NCBI GenBank assembly: GCA_016839165.1
Contig: CP069300.1
Location: 7,140,001-7,204,000, forward strand
Source: Bradyrhizobium sp. PSBB068
GTDB lineage: Bacteria; Pseudomonadota; Alphaproteobacteria; Rhizobiales; Xanthobacteraceae
Reading direction: 5' to 3'
Length of the DNA: 64,000 nucleotides
Position 1 is the stretch's first letter. Each line of letters opens with the position of its first letter. Under the pieces are notes generated by a model that was not told the DNA's origin, ran no database searches, and saw nothing but the letters and a program-made list of their open reading frames with translations. Shown here one piece after another: positions 58,765 to 64,000 of the stretch. The translations under genes and the position numbers were made by a program.

Positions 58765-60258
58765 TCAGACGCCGGCCATCATCACGTATTTGATCTCGAC
58801 ATATTCATCCATGCCGTGGCGCGAGCCTTCGCGGCCGAGGCCACTTTCCTTGACGCCGCCGAACGGGGCGACCTCGGTCGTGATCAGGCCGGAGTTGACG
58901 CCGACCATGCCCGATTCCAGCGCTTCCGCGACGCGCCAGACCCGGCCGATGTCGCGCGAATAGAAGTAGGAGGCGAGACCGAACGGCGAGGCGTTGCACA
59001 TCGCGATCACGTCGGCCTCGTCCTTGAAGCGGATCACAGGCGCGAGCGGGCCGAAGGTCTCCTCCTGCGCCACCAGCGCGTCGGGCCGCACGTCCGACAG
59101 CACCGTCGGCTCGAAGAAACTGCGGCCGAGCGCGGAGCGCTTGCCGCCGGTCACGATCTTGGCGCCGCCCTTCACGGCGTCGGCAATGTGACGCTCGACC
59201 TTCTCGATCGCCTTCATGTTGATCAGCGGCCCCTGGGTCACGCCGGCCTCCGTGCCGTCGCCGATCTTCATCTCGGCGACCTTCTTCGACAGCTTCGAGA
59301 CGAACTGGTCGTAGATCTTGTCCTGGGCATAGAGACGGTTGGCGCAGACGCAGGTCTGGCCCATGTTGCGGTACTTCGAGACGATGGCGCCTTCGACCGC
59401 GGCGTCGATGTCGGCATCGTCGAACACCACGAACGGCGCGTTGCCGCCGAGCTCGAGGCCGAGCTTCTTCACGCCGACCGCGGCCTGCCGATACAGGATC
59501 TTGCCGACATTGGTCGAGCCGGTGAAGCCGACGAAGCGCACCGCCGGATGCTCACACAGCACCTGCCCGATCGGAGGCGCATCGCCGGTGATGATGTTGA
59601 GCACGCCCTTCGGCACGCCGGCCTTCTCGGCCAGCACCGCGAGCGCGAGCGCCGACAGCGGCGTCTCGTTGGCGGGCTTCAGCACCACCGTGCAGCCGGC
59701 CGCCAGCGCCGGCGACACCTTGCGGGTGATCATCGAGTTCGGAAAGTTCCACGGCGTGATGGCGCCGCAGACACCGATCGGCTGCCGGATCGCAAGCAGG
59801 CGCGCGTCGGCACGCTGGGTCGGAATGGTCTCGCCATAGACGCGGCGCGCCTCCTCGGCGAAGAATTCGACATAGGCGGCGCCGATGTCGACCTCGCCGA
59901 GCGCTTCCGCGAGCGGCTTGCCCTGCTCGGAAGTCAGGATCAGCGCGAGATCCTCGCGGTTGGCGATGATCAGGTCGAACCATTTACGCAGGATGTTGGA
60001 CCGCTGCTTGGCGGTCAGCTTGGCCCAGGCCGGAAACGCGCGCTGCGCAGCCTCGACGGCCTTGGTTGCATCGTCGGCGCCCAGCTGCGCGATCTTGATC
60101 AGTTCGACGCCGGTGGCCGGATTGTTGACGGCGAATTCGGGGGTGCCGACCCAGGCGCCGTCGATATAGCAGCGGTCGCGCAGCAGTGACGGATCCTTCA
60201 GGCGGTCGTGCAGGGAAGCGGCGGATTGCGTGGCGCGTACGGCAGCGGGCGGGGTCAT
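58765..60258 (-). CDS. gabD: NAD(P)-dependent succinate-semialdehyde dehydrogenase
   Basis: A 497-residue aldehyde dehydrogenase. PWNFPNSMITRKVSPALAAG is the nucleotide-binding region. The general-base Glu lies in LELGGNAPFVVFDDAD and the nucleophilic Cys in NMGQTCVCANR. A second Cys two residues on is typical of GabD, as is the C-terminus EYVEIKYVMMAGV. It oxidises succinate semialdehyde to succinate in GABA or related catabolism. It has its own terminator and no gabT neighbour. Confidence 0.92.
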   Translation of the reverse strand: MTPPAAVRATQSAASLHDRLKDPSLLRDRCYIDGAWVGTPEFAVNNPATGVELIKIAQLGADDATKAVEAAQRAFPAWAKLTAKQRSNILRKWFDLIIANREDLALILTSEQGKPLAEALGEVDIGAAYVEFFAEEARRVYGETIPTQRADARLLAIRQPIGVCGAITPWNFPNSMITRKVSPALAAGCTVVLKPANETPLSALALAVLAEKAGVPKGVLNIITGDAPPIGQVLCEHPAVRFVGFTGSTNVGKILYRQAAVGVKKLGLELGGNAPFVVFDDADIDAAVEGAIVSKYRNMGQTCVCANRLYAQDKIYDQFVSKLSKKVAEMKIGDGTEAGVTQGPLINMKAIEKVERHIADAVKGGAKIVTGGKRSALGRSFFEPTVLSDVRPDALVAQEETFGPLAPVIRFKDEADVIAMCNASPFGLASYFYSRDIGRVWRVAEALESGMVGVNSGLITTEVAPFGGVKESGLGREGSRHGMDEYVEIKYVMMAGV

Positions 60259-60442
60259 GGCGTTACTCCTGGAATGTCTTTGGAGGGTATTGGCCGCCTA
60301 TATAGGCGGAAAGCCGCTGCGATGCACTGGCCGCCGGCGCGACCCTGCTTGGACTCAAACGCGACACCGTTGCGAGCTGTTGTTCCCCGGCGATGCAGGG
60401 CATCCAACCGCAGCTGCGCAATTTGCGCACTGGGGAATGTCG

Positions 60443-60766
60443 TCAGATCGCGCCGCCGGACATGTAGGTTTCACGACGGCCGATCATGCGCTCGGCCGCA
60501 GCCTTGGCATCCGCCTTGGTCGAGGTCGCGCAGGTCCGATACTCGAGATCGGCCTCGGCCCGCGCATCGCGACGGCCGAACCACGACCTGGTTCCGGTCT
60601 GCAGCAGCGCCAGCGCCTGTGCGACATTGTCGACTGCCTCGAACGAGTGCAGCGCGCCGGTACCTGCGTAGCGCACCTCATAGAGGCCCGGGCTGATCGG
60701 CGCCTCGATGTTCTCGCCGCGGCCCGGCCGCGGATAGCGCTTCCATTCACTCCATGTCGAAATCAT
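60443..60766 (-). CDS. Small conserved protein of unknown function
   Basis: A 107-residue soluble protein. The ATG at 60766 (MISTWSEWKRYPRPGRG) is preferred over an in-frame start 45 bases upstream because the conserved-looking part begins there. It contains APISPGLYEVRYAGTGAL and a Lys/Ala-rich C-terminal helix with MIGRRETYMSG. I do not recognise a family. It stands alone; the flanking gaps (60259-60442 and 60767-61103) show no other gene. Confidence 0.6.
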   Translation of the reverse strand: MISTWSEWKRYPRPGRGENIEAPISPGLYEVRYAGTGALHSFEAVDNVAQALALLQTGTRSWFGRRDARAEADLEYRTCATSTKADAKAAAERMIGRRETYMSGGAI

Positions 60767-61103
60767 TGCTGCGTCCCCGCAAGGGCCGAAAATGACGAGC
60801 CTTTTCGTCAAATCAGGCCCAATCCGCCGCGCCGTTTGTGCAGCGATCTGAATGCGTTAATGCAAAAAATCAGGTCCGAAAATCAGTCTGCCGATCACGT
60901 TACCGTGGCCACCCCTGCGGGTCACCGGGACTTGCGCGGAGTCCACCGCAAAATCTGCGCTCGTGGTGAACGTCTTCGTTCCCGCGACCCGGGCTTTCAC
61001 GACATCGCGACACAATCGCATCGCTTGCCCGCCTTGCGAGACCCGACGAGCGGGAGGATGATCCGCCCACTTCAAAACAAATAAACCCACCGGAGGAAGC
61101 CCA

Positions 61104-62297
61104 ATGCAGAGCAAGGCTCAGATCGATCAGGTTTTGCGTCAGAAGAGCGAGGCAAAGGAGATTCCCGGCGTGGTCGCGGTCGCGGCCACCGGCAAGGACG
61201 TGATCTACGAGGGCGCTTTCGGCAAGCGCGACCTCTCCAAGAGCGATCCGATGACCGCCGACAGCGTGTTCTGGATCGCATCGATGACCAAGGCGGTGAC
61301 CTCAGCTGGCGCGATGCAGCTGGTCGAGCAGGGCAAGCTGTCGCTCGATGAGCCGATCGGCAAGCTGCTGCCCGATCTCGCCGCACCGCAGGTGCTCGAG
61401 GGCTTCGACGCCAAGGGCGAGCCGAAGCTGCGGCCGGCGAAGGCGCCGATCACGCTGCGCAAGCTCATGACCCACACCGCCGGCTTCTGCTACGACCTGT
61501 GGAACGCCGACATGGGGAAATACATGGAGAAGACCGGCACGCCCGGGATCATCTCCTGCCTGAATGCCGCACTGAAGACGCCGCTCGCGAGCGATCCGGG
61601 CACCCGCTGGGAATACGGCATCAATATCGACTTCGTCGGCAAGGCCGTCGAAGCCGCATCCGGCAAGAAGCTCGATGCCTATCTGCGTGACAACATGTTC
61701 GCGCCGCTCGGCATGAGCGACACGGGCTTCAAGATCTCCGACGACATGCGCAAGCGGCTGGTCGGCATGCACGCGCGGGGCGAGGACGGAGCGCTGGCGG
61801 CGATGCCGTTCGAGCTCGAGCAGAATCCGGAATTCCACATGGGCGGCGGCGGGCTGTATTCGACCGCGGCCGACTACATCAAGTTCTGCCGGATGATCCT
61901 CAACAAGGGCAAAGGCAACGGCAACCAGCTGCTGAGGCCCGAGACCGTCGCGGCGATGGGGCAGAACCAGATGGGCGATCTCAGCGTCAGCAAGATGACG
62001 ACGGCGGCGCCGCCTTACACCAACGATGTCGACCTCTATCCGGACCAGGTGAAGAAGTGGGGGCTGAGCTTCCTTATCAACACCGCCAAGACGCCGGAAG
62101 GCCGCAGCCCCGGCAGCCTCGCCTGGGCTGGCCTTGCCAACACCTATTACTGGATCGATCCGTCGCGCGATGTCTGCGGCGTGATCCTGACCCAGCTGCT
62201 GCCGTTCGCCGACAAGCACAGCCTGGAAGCCTTCGCAGGCTTCGAGAAGGGCATCTATGCCGGGCTCGATGCCGGCAGCGAGCAGCGAGCGGCGTAA
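61104..62297 (+). CDS. Serine hydrolase, beta-lactamase class C / esterase family
   Basis: A 397-residue protein. The catalytic SxxK is SMTK at residues 60-63. A Tyr-containing motif YGIN near residue 172 occupies the YxN position, and GGGGLYSTAADY lies in the C-terminal half. No signal peptide is seen, so it is probably a cytoplasmic esterase rather than a secreted beta-lactamase. GGAGG precedes the ATG (CCGGAGGAAGCCCA). The hairpin at 62318-62347 ends the transcript. Confidence 0.9.
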   Translation: MQSKAQIDQVLRQKSEAKEIPGVVAVAATGKDVIYEGAFGKRDLSKSDPMTADSVFWIASMTKAVTSAGAMQLVEQGKLSLDEPIGKLLPDLAAPQVLEGFDAKGEPKLRPAKAPITLRKLMTHTAGFCYDLWNADMGKYMEKTGTPGIISCLNAALKTPLASDPGTRWEYGINIDFVGKAVEAASGKKLDAYLRDNMFAPLGMSDTGFKISDDMRKRLVGMHARGEDGALAAMPFELEQNPEFHMGGGGLYSTAADYIKFCRMILNKGKGNGNQLLRPETVAAMGQNQMGDLSVSKMTTAAPPYTNDVDLYPDQVKKWGLSFLINTAKTPEGRSPGSLAWAGLANTYYWIDPSRDVCGVILTQLLPFADKHSLEAFAGFEKGIYAGLDAGSEQRAA

Positions 62298-62317
62298 GGT
62301 TCCAGCCAAGCAACGCG

Positions 62318-62347
62318 AAATCCCTCCTCTCGCGGGGAGGGATTTTT
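62318..62347 (+). terminator. Rho-independent terminator after the serine hydrolase gene
   Basis: AAATCCCTCC at 62318-62327 pairs perfectly with GGAGGGATTT at 62336-62345, followed by further T residues. It lies 20 bases past the stop codon. Confidence 0.88.
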
Positions 62348-62444
62348 CATACCCGCCATAGGTCGGGCCTGTCCCGTCGGCGCCAAACGACTAAGATCGC
62401 GCAAAAAGTGCGACGACACGAACATGACCGTGAGGAGGACGAAT

Positions 62445-64000
<1,556 letters not shown>

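Overview
The window looks like the origin-proximal part of the chromosome of a Bradyrhizobium-type alphaproteobacterium (Hyphomicrobiales). The basis is high GC, protein composition, alphaproteobacterial gene orders (hisB-x-hisH-hisA-hisF-hisE-coaA; dnaQ-coaE-maf-ppsR; rho-mnmE-mnmG-rsmG-parA-parB; leuS-lptE-holA) and several families of long paired inverted repeats that I recognise from that genus. No species can be named from sequence alone. I saw no rRNA, tRNA or CRISPR array.

Layout. Positions 2-9559 hold a 5'-truncated hemW, an LpoA-like lipoprotein divergent from rsmI-yraN (the cluster also known around rsmI/lpoA/yraN in E. coli), gshB, a Tat-exported metallo-beta-lactamase-fold protein, a low-GC orphan gene of unknown function (6393-7220), comM and a small exported protein. 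A hybrid sensor kinase follows. Then comes a leftward histidine operon ending in coaA (12084-16862), the rightward hslV-GNAT-hslU unit, an unknown membrane protein, and a leftward smr-mltA-timA group. From 24 to 41 kb lies the replication/segregation district: secB, dnaQ, coaE, maf, ppsR, a 460 bp AT-rich gap (27568-28028) that I interpret as oriC, then hemJ, rho, mnmE, mnmG, rsmG, parA, parB, and the oppositely oriented holA-lptE-leuS. Five parS-like sites lie at 31612-33979, one of them inside the rsmG coding sequence. Genes next to the proposed origin mostly point away from it on both sides.

The last 23 kb is more accessory: a MASE1 hybrid kinase, a Cache-HAMP-GGDEF diguanylate cyclase, a YggS-family PLP protein, an intact IS1182-like element inserted inside a genomic repeat with a readable 4 bp target duplication, a zinc alcohol dehydrogenase, an enoyl-CoA hydratase, a metX-like remnant, a SulP-STAS-cNMP transporter, a FAD oxidoreductase/GntR/solute-binding-protein cluster with a repeated operator candidate, a TonB-dependent siderophore receptor, a succinate-semialdehyde dehydrogenase, a serine hydrolase, and an acyl-CoA synthetase running off the right edge.

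How it fits together: the middle of the window is a chromosome-maintenance module (initiation site, DnaQ and HolA for Pol III, ParAB-parS for segregation) joined to tRNA/rRNA modification (MnmE, MnmG, RsmG) and envelope assembly (LptE, MltA). The most notable observations are the oriC and its parS cluster, the triple stem-loop region upstream of mnmE, the uncharacterised HEPN-like orphan at 6.4-7.2 kb, and the IS-in-repeat insertion.
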